Below are positions 1-5,158 of a stretch of 5,158 nucleotides of DNA, piece by piece. The stretch spans positions 17,420 to 22,577 of the forward strand of contig DJUJ01000121.1 in NCBI GenBank assembly GCA_002438345.1. Reading direction: 5' to 3'. Each line of letters opens with the position of its first letter. Within the stretch, counting starts at the first letter, position 1. A program made the position numbers and the translations under genes. Origin of the DNA: Paenibacillus sp. UBA6285 (GTDB taxonomy: Bacteria > Bacillota > Bacilli > Paenibacillales > Paenibacillaceae). The notes under the pieces are model-generated. The model saw only the letters and a list, made by a program, of their open reading frames with translations, was not told where the DNA came from and did not search any database.

Positions 1-212
1 AGATTAATAACGATTTCGATCTCTGGATCATTTAGCAATTGTTCTGTGGTATAGACGTGAGGAATATTGTATTTATCCGCTTGCTCTTATGCTCTAGCCA
101 AATCTAAATCCGCACATGCAACTAGATCCAAGACCTCGAATTTTTGACAGTTCTCCATATAGATACTACTGATTTTACCGCATCCGATAATACCAACTTT
201 GACTTTATCCAT
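1..212 (-). pseudogene. Gfo/Idh/MocA-family oxidoreductase, N-terminal part, interrupted by an in-frame stop; runs off the left edge
   Basis: Reading leftward from the ATG at 212-210, the product begins MDKVKVGIIGCGKIS, a Rossmann NAD(P)-binding start with the GxGxx(S/G) loop at residues 10-15, followed by a strand ending VACADLDLARA (residues 31-41), as in Gfo/Idh/MocA sugar dehydrogenases. Codon 42 is TAA (87-89). The same frame then continues with convincing family sequence (EQADKYNIPHVYTTEQLL, then DPEIEIVINL) to the window edge, so this is one gene broken by a single nonsense codon; AAA, GAA or CAA would restore it. A ribosome binding site GGGAGAG (221-227) sits 8 nt before the ATG and 20 nt separates it from the ThuA gene, so it is the fourth gene of the operon. 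The family oxidises or reduces sugars with NAD(P); the C-terminal catalytic domain lies outside the window. Gene decay or a sequencing error are both possible. Confidence 0.8.
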
Positions 213-232
213 TAGTTGATCTCTCCCAGAGT

Positions 233-955
233 TTATTGACTGTCTGCCATTCCGCTATAGCTATTACTAACCGTTGAAAGATTGGATTGTGCAAGAGCTT
301 TACCCTCGGCTGCCCATAGTAGTCCTCTGCGCATCATTTCCCGTACCTGAGGCATAGCTACAATATCCGCATGATGTCCGAGTGAATTATAATACACTCT
401 TCCATGGCCCCAACGTTTAGTCCAACATACCGGCATATCCACGGCTTTGTTGAATGAATGTGGGCCTTCAGTAACCGGAAAGCGAGTCGTTGCAAGAACT
501 TCAACAGCAGGATCTACATGCAGGTAATATTGCTCTGAACAAACGCTGAAATCCTCTAAACCTTCTACCAAAGGACTTGAGCATTGACAAATCTCTACGG
601 TATAGTTAATACCGTCATTTCCGGGATGAGCTACCCATTGTCCACCCGTCATAAACTGCCAATCCACATTATTTCGGAAAGAATCACACATACCGCCATG
701 GCAACCCGCAAGACCCGTCCCTTGCTGTACAGCTGCTGAGACATTATCAACATGTTTCTGATCGATTGCACCCATCGTCCATACCGGAACGATCAAATCT
801 AATCCAAGTAGCTTCTCTGCATCGGCGAAAGCCTCAAGCGAATTCGAAACCTCCACTTCAAACTGTTCCTCTTGCAACACCTTAGCGAATATATCAGCTA
901 CCTGTTCAGGCTCATGACCATCCCAACCGCCCCATACAATCAATGCTTTTCTCAT
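233..955 (-). CDS. ThuA-domain protein (trehalose-utilisation type, glutamine amidotransferase-like fold)
   Basis: This 240-aa protein resembles the ThuA family, cytoplasmic proteins with a class I glutamine-amidotransferase-like fold that occur in sugar operons, often beside Gfo/Idh/MocA dehydrogenases. Visible marks are the N-terminal strand KALIVWGGWDGHEP (residues 3-16), the GCHGG turn (84-88) followed by MCDSFRN, GGQWVAHPG (104-112), EQYYLHVDP (141-149) and the C-terminal PVCWTKRWGHGRVYYNSLGH (175-194). Position 85 is Cys, where I recall a bulkier residue (often Trp) in relatives. The ATG at 955 is chosen because AAGGAGTG (963-970) lies just upstream and the protein then begins at the first core strand; an extension to 1018 would overlap the preceding gene and has no family character. 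It lies 25 nt after the oxidoreductase stop. In rhizobia ThuA works with the oxidoreductase ThuB in trehalose use, but its own reaction is poorly defined, so no substrate is assigned here. Confidence 0.9.
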   Translation of the reverse strand: MRKALIVWGGWDGHEPEQVADIFAKVLQEEQFEVEVSNSLEAFADAEKLLGLDLIVPVWTMGAIDQKHVDNVSAAVQQGTGLAGCHGGMCDSFRNNVDWQFMTGGQWVAHPGNDGINYTVEICQCSSPLVEGLEDFSVCSEQYYLHVDPAVEVLATTRFPVTEGPHSFNKAVDMPVCWTKRWGHGRVYYNSLGHHADIVAMPQVREMMRRGLLWAAEGKALAQSNLSTVSNSYSGMADSQ

Positions 956-962
956 CTTCAGC

Positions 963-970
963 ACTCCTTC
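963..970 (-). promoter_or_regulatory. Ribosome binding site that fixes the ThuA gene start
   Basis: On the minus strand AAGGAGTG lies 7 nt before the ATG at 955. It occupies the 25-nt gap after the upstream oxidoreductase. The match supports the 955 start over a longer in-frame reading beginning at 1018 inside the neighbouring gene. Confidence 0.75.
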
Positions 971-980
971 AAATGATAGA

Positions 981-2141
981 TTACATCTCGGATATCTCGA
1001 CCCAGCGGCGCTGCTCAATAGAGCGTTCTACTGCTTCTAGCACAGCTTGGCATTTCACTCCATCATGGAAATTAGGTACAGGCTGACGTCCTTCTTCAAT
1101 CGCGTTGGAAAGCTCCAGCATCTCGTGAATAAACGTATGTTCAAAACCAATCGTATGACCAGGCGGCCACCAAGCCTCCGCATATTCATGCGCAGGGTCC
1201 GTTGCCAGCACACGCCGAAAGCCCTGTACATCCTCAGCATCTGAGGTTAAATAGACTTCAAGTTCATTCATACGCTCGAAATCGAATTTCACACTACCAA
1301 GGCTTCCGTTGATCTCAAAAGAATTGGTAGAGCGATGACCTGCTGCGAACCGCGTAGCTTCAAAACTACCTAAGGCACCGTTTACAAAACGAGCTAAAAA
1401 CAATGTAGCATCATCAACAGTAACCTTGCCCTTTGGTGCATTCTTGTCACCTTTGGCGCTTAATCCAGTCATTTCAGCAGCAAGTGGACGTTCTTTAATG
1501 AAGGTCTCACTCATGCCGGTTACTTCCTTCACATCACCTACTAAGAAATGTGCCAAATCAATGAGATGCGCACCTAGATCTCCATGTGAGCCTGAACCCG
1601 CAATCTCCTTCTGCAATCTCCACACTAACGGGAACTCCGGATCAATAATCCAGTCTTGTAGAAACCAAGCCCGAAAATGATAGATCTTCCCAAGCCTCCC
1701 GCTCTCTACAAGCTTCTTAGCAAGTCTAACCGCCGGTGAAAAACGATAATTAAAACCAACCATATGTGTAACCCCTGCATCTTCAGCGGCTTGCAGCATT
1801 TCACGGGAATCCGCCAAGGTCAGCGCGAGTGGTTTTTCACAAAAAATATGTTTACCAGCTTTGGCAGCTGCCAGAGCAATCTCCTTATGTGCATTACTAG
1901 GGGCATTTATATCAATAAGATCGACGTCCTCATGAGCGATTAGATCTCTCCAATCCGTAACACAATCCGACCATCCTAATTGAGTGGCAGCCTCTTCAAG
2001 CGCTTCAGCATTGCGTCCACAAATCACAGACATCTCAGGTTTAAGCGCTTTCGGGAAAAACATTGGCAAACTGCGGTAAGCATTACTATGAGCCTTGCCC
2101 ATAAATTTATAACCGATCATTCCGATGCGAAGCTGTTTCAT
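981..2141 (-). CDS. Gfo/Idh/MocA-family NAD(P)-dependent sugar oxidoreductase (ThuB-like by context)
   Basis: The product is a 386-aa cytoplasmic dehydrogenase. The N-terminal Rossmann domain starts LRIGMIGYKFMGKAHSNAY; the nucleotide loop is G10-Y-K-F-M-G15, with Lys12 in place of the usual middle glycine, a variant I recall from one branch of this family. The signature EKP is at residues 102-104, followed by MVGFNYRFSP (127-136). The C-terminal domain carries GSHGDLGAHLID, giving the D188-x-x-x-H192 pair that normally serves catalysis and substrate binding. Length is typical for the long subgroup (about 380 aa). A strong AAGGAGGA site (2147-2154) lies within the last codons of lacI, and the ATG follows the lacI stop by 1 nt, so translation is probably coupled. 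With the ThuA gene next door it resembles the rhizobial thuA-thuB pair that makes 3-ketotrehalose; an inositol or other polyol/glycoside dehydrogenase is equally possible. The family is certain, the substrate is not. Confidence 0.95.
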   Translation of the reverse strand: MKQLRIGMIGYKFMGKAHSNAYRSLPMFFPKALKPEMSVICGRNAEALEEAATQLGWSDCVTDWRDLIAHEDVDLIDINAPSNAHKEIALAAAKAGKHIFCEKPLALTLADSREMLQAAEDAGVTHMVGFNYRFSPAVRLAKKLVESGRLGKIYHFRAWFLQDWIIDPEFPLVWRLQKEIAGSGSHGDLGAHLIDLAHFLVGDVKEVTGMSETFIKERPLAAEMTGLSAKGDKNAPKGKVTVDDATLFLARFVNGALGSFEATRFAAGHRSTNSFEINGSLGSVKFDFERMNELEVYLTSDAEDVQGFRRVLATDPAHEYAEAWWPPGHTIGFEHTFIHEMLELSNAIEEGRQPVPNFHDGVKCQAVLEAVERSIEQRRWVEISEM

Positions 2142-2142
2142 C

Positions 2143-3195
2143 TTATTCCTCCTTAGGATTCATAATATTAGATGAAGCTCGTATAACAAGTTCTGTCGGT
2201 AGTTTAATCTGGATGACTTGGGAGGACGCTGATGTTTCTGAGAGATTAGTACCCTCCAATTCTAACACCTTAACAACAGCGATTTCTCCTAGCTCATAAA
2301 AGGGAACACGTACACTGCTTAAGGCTGGTGTAGTAAGCTCAGCAGCGTCTGAATCATCATAACCCACGATGGCTGGGATGTGATCCCTTGGGATGCCTAG
2401 CTCCTGCAGACCTTGCTGCAACCCAATGGCCATTCGATCATTAGCGGCAACAATGGCATCAATCTCATTCAGCAGAGGCAACATCTCCTTGGCAGCAATG
2501 ACGCCGCTTTTACGATTGAAGTTACCTTCGAATAGAATCGAATCATCCAAAGGAATGTTCGACTCCGCCAAAGCGTGGGCATAACCAGTTAAACGATCTC
2601 GGCTGTTCGAATAAGATTCTGGGCCGTTTAGAAAGGCAATCCTCGTAAATCCCTGATCCAATAAGTGCCTTACTGCTTGCCAGCATCCTTCGACATGATC
2701 GGCATCCACCTCATGAAAAGCTTCTCCTTCAAAATGCTGATTAATCAGACAAAACGGATGGCCTTCCTCCTTCAAACGGCGAAGTGAAGCTAGCTCACCA
2801 GGTTCTTCTTTGGCGCCGAGTACAATGCATGCATCAATCTTCCGCATCTTAAACAATTCGCTATAGTCCATTGGCTCTTCGGCATTTCGAAACAGCATTA
2901 ACAGATCATAACCCTCTTCTCGCGCTTTACTCCCAATTCCACTTAATATTTCTGAAAAATAATAAGTGGAGAACAAGCGAGCTTTTGGCAAATAAGGCAT
3001 TACTACACCGAGGTTCCCACTCCTTTTGCGAGCAAAGCTCTGAGCGAGTGAACTAGGGGTATATCCCAGCTTGAGTGCAGCTGCCAACACACGTTCCTTC
3101 GTTTCTTCCTTGAGCGGACCTACATTGTTTAACACGCGAGAGACTGTGGCTTCTGAGACTCCGGCAAGCTCGGCAACCTCTTTACGGCTGGCGAT
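2143..3195 (-). CDS. LacI-family transcriptional regulator, apparently starting at a non-canonical ATC codon
   Basis: This is a sugar-responsive LacI/GalR-type repressor of about 350 aa. With the ATC read as Met, the protein starts MASRKEVAELAGVSEATVSRVLNN, the complete helix-turn-helix and hinge-side helices (residues 1-60), followed by the periplasmic-binding-protein-like effector domain (SGNLGVVMPY onward, with AANDRMAIGL and VGYDDSDAAELTTPALSSVRVP near the end). An ideal AGGAGGG (3202-3208) sits 6 nt before the ATC, exactly where family members begin. Longer readings from ATG 3243, ATG 3258 or TTG 3270 remain in frame and give 366-375 aa, but they lack well-spaced ribosome sites and lie in the promoter and operator, so most would not be transcribed from that promoter. 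An annotation pipeline would probably use one of them. The gene heads the sugar operon, and the palindrome upstream suggests it represses its own transcription and that of the enzymes until a sugar ligand binds. Confidence 0.88.
   Translation of the reverse strand: MASRKEVAELAGVSEATVSRVLNNVGPLKEETKERVLAAALKLGYTPSSLAQSFARKRSGNLGVVMPYLPKARLFSTYYFSEILSGIGSKAREEGYDLLMLFRNAEEPMDYSELFKMRKIDACIVLGAKEEPGELASLRRLKEEGHPFCLINQHFEGEAFHEVDADHVEGCWQAVRHLLDQGFTRIAFLNGPESYSNSRDRLTGYAHALAESNIPLDDSILFEGNFNRKSGVIAAKEMLPLLNEIDAIVAANDRMAIGLQQGLQELGIPRDHIPAIVGYDDSDAAELTTPALSSVRVPFYELGEIAVVKVLELEGTNLSETSASSQVIQIKLPTELVIRASSNIMNPKEE
2147..2154 (-). promoter_or_regulatory. Ribosome binding site embedded in the 3' end of the lacI-type gene
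   Basis: AAGGAGGA on the minus strand doubles as the Lys-Glu-Glu codons that end the regulator (…NPKEE-stop). The oxidoreductase ATG (2141) follows 5 nt later, only 1 nt past the regulator stop. This arrangement suggests translational coupling of regulator and first enzyme. Confidence 0.8.
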
Positions 3196-3201
3196 AGAAA
3201 T

Positions 3202-3208
3202 CCCTCCT
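3202..3208 (-). promoter_or_regulatory. Strong ribosome binding site that decides the lacI start
   Basis: AGGAGGG on the minus strand is followed by a 6-nt spacer (ATTTCT) and then ATC GCC AGC CGT AAA. It is the best Shine-Dalgarno sequence in the region. No ATG, GTG or TTG in the lacI frame follows at a useful distance; the next such codon is a GTG inside the helix-turn-helix. Confidence 0.75.
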
Positions 3209-3227
3209 ACGAAAGCGCATTCAATAG

Positions 3228-3243
3228 ATGTACGCGCGTACAT
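3228..3243. promoter_or_regulatory. Probable LacI-type operator (perfect 16-bp palindrome)
   Basis: ATGTACGCGCGTACAT reads identically on both strands and has a CG at its exact centre, the layout typical of LacI/GalR operators. It overlaps the last bases of the candidate -10 box and the expected transcription start (about 3235), so bound repressor would block initiation. Its position just ahead of a lacI-type gene suggests autoregulation of the whole leftward operon. Confidence 0.75.
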
Positions 3244-3270
3244 TCTCTCATGGACCATGCCCTCCGTCAA
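3242..3270 (-). promoter_or_regulatory. Candidate sigma-A promoter of the sugar operon
   Basis: On the minus strand, TTGACG (3265-3270, 5 of 6 matches to the -35 consensus) is followed after exactly 17 nt by GAGAAT (3242-3247, 4 of 6 matches to the -10 consensus). AT-rich sequence lies immediately upstream (3271-3300) and could act as an UP element. The predicted start near 3235 falls in the middle of the palindromic operator, leaving a leader of about 40 nt before the lacI ribosome site and ATC. Confidence 0.6.
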
Positions 3271-3297
3271 CCCTTATTTTGGATATTTATTAATACT

Positions 3298-3325
3298 AAA
3301 TCCCCTGTAATGAATCAGGGGATTT
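3298..3325 (-). terminator. Hairpin terminator downstream of the lysR-type gene
   Basis: A perfect 10-bp stem (AAATCCCCTG pairing with CAGGGGATTT) closes an 8-nt loop, 30 nt past the lysR stop. On the minus strand the stem is followed by only a short T-rich tail (ATTTAGTATT); the plus-strand tail (GATTTTATC) is slightly better, so it may act in both directions. It isolates the lacI operon promoter from lysR transcription. Confidence 0.7.
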
Positions 3326-3354
3326 TATCAATCAAAAAGGTGTATTCTCAGAAT

Positions 3355-4228
3355 TTAGGGATTCCCCATCAACCACGATTGTACATGCTTTAGGAATTTT
3401 TTAGTGACAGGAGATGCGTATTTCATAGAATGGACAGCTATTCCTAACGATCTGAAACTACGTTCCTCCAATTCAAGCATAGCTACTTTATAATTCTGAC
3501 GAGTTAGTACAAGCTCTGGCAAAATACTAATCCCAAGCCCCTTCTCCACCATGGCCATAATGGCATAATCATCACCCGCTGAGAATTTAATATTCGGTTT
3601 GATGCCCGCCTTATCCAGCACACGTCTAACATCATAATCCGAACCAGCCTTTGGGATAATGAAATCCTCCTTAGCAATTTGTGATTGACAGGAACGGTTC
3701 TGCACTAAGCGGATTCTCTTTGGATACGATGCCTAACATCCGGTCCTTTTTTAAGGGAATCACTTCGAACTTCTCACGTGTAGGCAGAGAAATAAAACCG
3801 CAATCTACAACTCCAGCCTCGATCCATTGCTCAACCTCTAAGTAACCACCTTCCATCAACCTGATTTCTATAAAGGGGTACTCACAGCGAAATTGCTTAA
3901 TCATTCCTGGTAGCCAATGCACGGATACACTGGTGAATGTACCAATGGTTATGGTCCCGACCTCTAGCCCATGTATATCTGCTACCTCCTGCTTCAATTT
4001 TTCATTCCACTTTAGAATTTCACGGATAGGCTGCAGTACTTGCTCCCCATTTACCGTCAATTTAACGCCAGATCTATTTCTAATTAATAACGTGAACCCA
4101 AACTCCATCTCCAGGCTACTAATCGTGTGGCTAATTCCAGATTGAGTAAAGCCCAGCACATCTGCTGCTTTTGTTAAGCTCCCTAGCTCTACAACTTTTA
4201 GAAAAATCTCATATTTATTAATGCTCAA
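3355..4228 (-). pseudogene. LysR-family transcriptional regulator with a frameshift in the effector domain
   Basis: The first frame (4228 to 3671) encodes 185 residues: a winged helix-turn-helix at residues 1-60 (MSINKYEIFLKVVELGSLTKA and on through TQSGISHTISSLE) and the first lobe of the effector-binding domain (VGTITIGTF…, GVVDCGFISLPT, LGIVSKENPLS). It then stops at TAA 3671-3673. The +1 frame continues the same protein from about IAKEDFIIPKAGSDYDVRRVLDKAGI through DDYAIMAMVEKGLGISILPELVL to the stop at 3355. The combined length, about 290 aa, is normal for the family, so one extra base (or two missing) somewhere in about 3671-3731 has split it. The start is TTG 4228, with GAGGG (4236-4240) 7 nt upstream. 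It is divergent from an EamA transporter, its likely target, and tandem LysR-type boxes lie between them. If the shift is real the regulator would bind DNA but lack a complete ligand domain. Confidence 0.88.
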
Positions 4229-4252
4229 ACGCTATCCCTCACCTTTATAAAT

Positions 4253-4273
4253 TACATAAGTTTTACTCATGTA
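4253..4273. promoter_or_regulatory. LysR-type box 1 (probable recognition site)
   Basis: TACAT (4253-4257) and ATGTA (4269-4273) form a perfect inverted repeat with an 11-nt spacer, fitting the T-N11-A rule for LysR-family sites. The centre at 4263 is 35 bp upstream of the lysR TTG and about 65 bp upstream of the predicted transporter start, the usual place of the primary recognition site in a divergent LysR system. Confidence 0.55.
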
Positions 4274-4283
4274 TCCTATGATA

Positions 4284-4304
4284 AACATTCAGTTACCTTA
4301 TGTA
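4284..4304. promoter_or_regulatory. LysR-type box 2 (probable activation site)
   Basis: AACAT (4284-4288) and ATGTA (4300-4304) repeat the layout of box 1 with the same 11-nt spacer; 13 of 21 positions are identical between boxes. The centre-to-centre distance is 31 bp, about three helical turns, so two dimers would sit on one face of the DNA. It overlaps the candidate -35 of the transporter promoter. Confidence 0.5.
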
Positions 4305-4321
4305 TAGAGCCGTATTATACT
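4293..4321 (+). promoter_or_regulatory. Candidate activator-dependent promoter of the EamA transporter
   Basis: TATACT (4316-4321, 5 of 6 matches to the -10 consensus) lies 17 nt after a poor -35, TTACCT (4293-4298, 3 of 6). A good -10 with a weak -35 covered by LysR box 2 is typical of a promoter needing an activator. The predicted start is near 4328. Confidence 0.45.
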
Positions 4322-4357
4322 AAATTAAGTTGAAATTAAAGAAGGATGGATGACGAG

Positions 4358-5158
4358 ATGAAACCGCTCAAAGCTGAGCTGATGCTGTTAGTTGTAACAT
4401 TATTTTGGGGTTCTTCCTACATATTTATGAAAATGGGGTTAGGCACGTTAGGCGAATTCAATCTGATTGCACTCCGCTTCGGACTTGCTTTTATATTAGC
4501 CGCAGTGATCTTCCACAAACGTTTAAGAAAAGTTGACATCAAAACATTGAAATATGGTGCTCTTCTCGGATTCTTACTCCTCGGCGTGTTCACATGTATA
4601 ACGTTCGGACTTAAGACCACGACAACCTCCAATGCAGGATTTTTAGTAGCCTTGACGGTCATATTTGTACCGATACTAGATCGGGTTATTTTCAAAAAAA
4701 GAGTCGCACCTCCGCAAGTCTTTGGCTCCGTACTCGCTATAGCTGGAATTGGACTCCTTACATTAAACGCAACCTTAAAGATTCAGCCGGGTGACTTCCT
4801 GTGTATCCTTTCGGCGGTGTTCTATGCGGTACAGATTTTATTTACAGGCAAGGCGGTAAAAGAATGTGATTCACTCAATATTGGGATCTTGCAGTTAGGT
4901 TTTGCCGGAGGGTTTGCTTTAGTATTATCTGCACTGTTCGAGACACCTTCGCTTCCTTCGACTTTACCAGCTTGGATAGCGATCCTCGCACTTGGGATTC
5001 TCTGTAGTGCCTGTGGCTTCATCTTACAACCCATTGCTCAAAAATATACTTCCCCAACACGCACCGGATTGATCTTCTCCCTTGAGCCGGTATTCGCCGC
5101 GCTGTTTGGCTACTGGTTCGCTGCTGAAAAGCTATCGATGCAAGGATATGCTGGCGCT
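4358..5158 (+). CDS. EamA/DMT-superfamily membrane transporter, C-terminus beyond the window
   Basis: The frame is open for 267 codons up to the last base of the window; family members have about 300 residues, so roughly 30 are missing. It is an inner-membrane protein with two EamA repeats: the first at about residues 7-137 (LFWGSSYIFMKMGL, then ALRFGLAFILAA), the second from about 145 (GDFLCILSAVFYAVQILFTGKA) to the characteristic LEPVFAALFGYWFAAEKLS (242-260). I can place nine hydrophobic segments (about 8-28, 34-54, 66-84, 92-110, 119-137, 146-165, 176-193, 204-222, 236-255), and the tenth should follow. The start ATG 4358 is preceded by AAGAAGG about 12 nt upstream; an in-frame ATG at 4346 abuts that site and is less likely. 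The family exports amino acids, metabolites or drugs, and nothing here fixes the substrate. The divergent LysR-type gene is its likely regulator. Confidence 0.92.
   Translation, partial: MKPLKAELMLLVVTLFWGSSYIFMKMGLGTLGEFNLIALRFGLAFILAAVIFHKRLRKVDIKTLKYGALLGFLLLGVFTCITFGLKTTTTSNAGFLVALTVIFVPILDRVIFKKRVAPPQVFGSVLAIAGIGLLTLNATLKIQPGDFLCILSAVFYAVQILFTGKAVKECDSLNIGILQLGFAGGFALVLSALFETPSLPSTLPAWIAILALGILCSACGFILQPIAQKYTSPTRTGLIFSLEPVFAALFGYWFAAEKLSMQGYAGA

Noticed and set aside
1047..1680. Plus-strand open frames (1047-1244, 1426-1680) inside the oxidoreductase gene
   Set aside because: They are antisense shadows of a clearly conserved enzyme, with no ribosome sites or recognisable domains.
3182..3220. 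12-codon out-of-frame reading across the lacI ribosome site (ATG 3220 to TAA 3182)
   Set aside because: It has no Shine-Dalgarno sequence, and its tandem AGG codons are simply the lacI ribosome site. A leader-peptide role is not supported.
3228..3243. CcpA catabolite (cre) site
   Set aside because: The core TGTACGCGCGTACA fits the degenerate cre pattern except at the A before the central CG and lacks the usual A-rich half. A site for the adjacent LacI-type protein is the simpler reading.
3196..3270. Extended lacI N-terminus from ATG 3243, ATG 3258 or TTG 3270
   Set aside because: The extra residues have no LacI character, the ribosome sites are absent or abut the start codon, and the stretch contains the promoter and operator. 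It remains the fallback if the promoter is misplaced.
3664..3674. TAAGGAGGA at the lysR frameshift as an internal ribosome site
   Set aside because: No start codon follows at a useful distance in the second frame, and the bases encode the conserved Lys-Glu-Asp of the effector domain.
3355..3705. A separate 116-aa protein from a GTG at 3705
   Set aside because: It has no start-proximal ribosome site, its first residues are unlike any family, and from about residue 10 it is the missing C-terminal half of the LysR effector domain. It is the downstream piece of a frameshifted gene.
4417..5034. Minus-strand open frames (4417-4695, 4822-5034) opposite the transporter
   Set aside because: Their residue composition is that of the reverse complement of a membrane protein, and the plus frame is an unmistakable EamA protein.

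Overview
The window looks like chromosomal DNA from a low-to-mid GC Gram-positive bacterium, most likely Paenibacillus or a close relative. The basis is strong AGGAGG-type ribosome binding sites, TTG use as a start codon, sigma-A-like promoters and the character of the proteins. The genus is an inference from protein style, not from a database search.

Layout. Positions 1-3270 carry a leftward (minus strand) sugar-related operon read in the order lacI-type regulator, Gfo/Idh/MocA oxidoreductase, ThuA-domain protein, second Gfo/Idh/MocA oxidoreductase. The second oxidoreductase runs off the left edge. Gene spacing is tight (1, 25 and 20 nt), so the genes are probably co-transcribed. A sigma-A-like promoter and a perfect 16-bp palindrome with a central CG lie directly ahead of the regulator, as expected for autoregulation by a LacI-type repressor. 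A hairpin at 3298-3325 separates this operon from a second, divergent module: a minus-strand LysR-family regulator (3355-4228) and a plus-strand EamA/DMT-family membrane transporter (from 4358 off the right edge). Their shared 129-bp spacer holds two tandem ACAT-N11-ATGT boxes exactly 31 bp apart, at about -65 and -34 relative to the transporter promoter I infer.

How the genes fit together. Gfo/Idh/MocA dehydrogenases beside ThuA proteins recall the rhizobial ThuA/ThuB pair, in which the oxidoreductase makes a 3-keto disaccharide. The operon may therefore act on a glycoside or disaccharide by NAD-linked oxidation, induced when a sugar releases the LacI-type repressor. The substrate cannot be read from the sequence. 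The LysR-EamA pair is a standard regulator plus exporter arrangement of unknown substrate.

Oddities. Three independent lesions fall within 5 kb: an in-frame TAA early in the last oxidoreductase (87-89), an ATC codon where the ATG of lacI is expected (3193-3195), and a frameshift in lysR (near 3671-3731). They may be real decay or sequencing errors. I see no mobile elements, RNA genes, CRISPR arrays or clearly novel system; the strongest regulatory signals are the lacI operator and the tandem LysR boxes.
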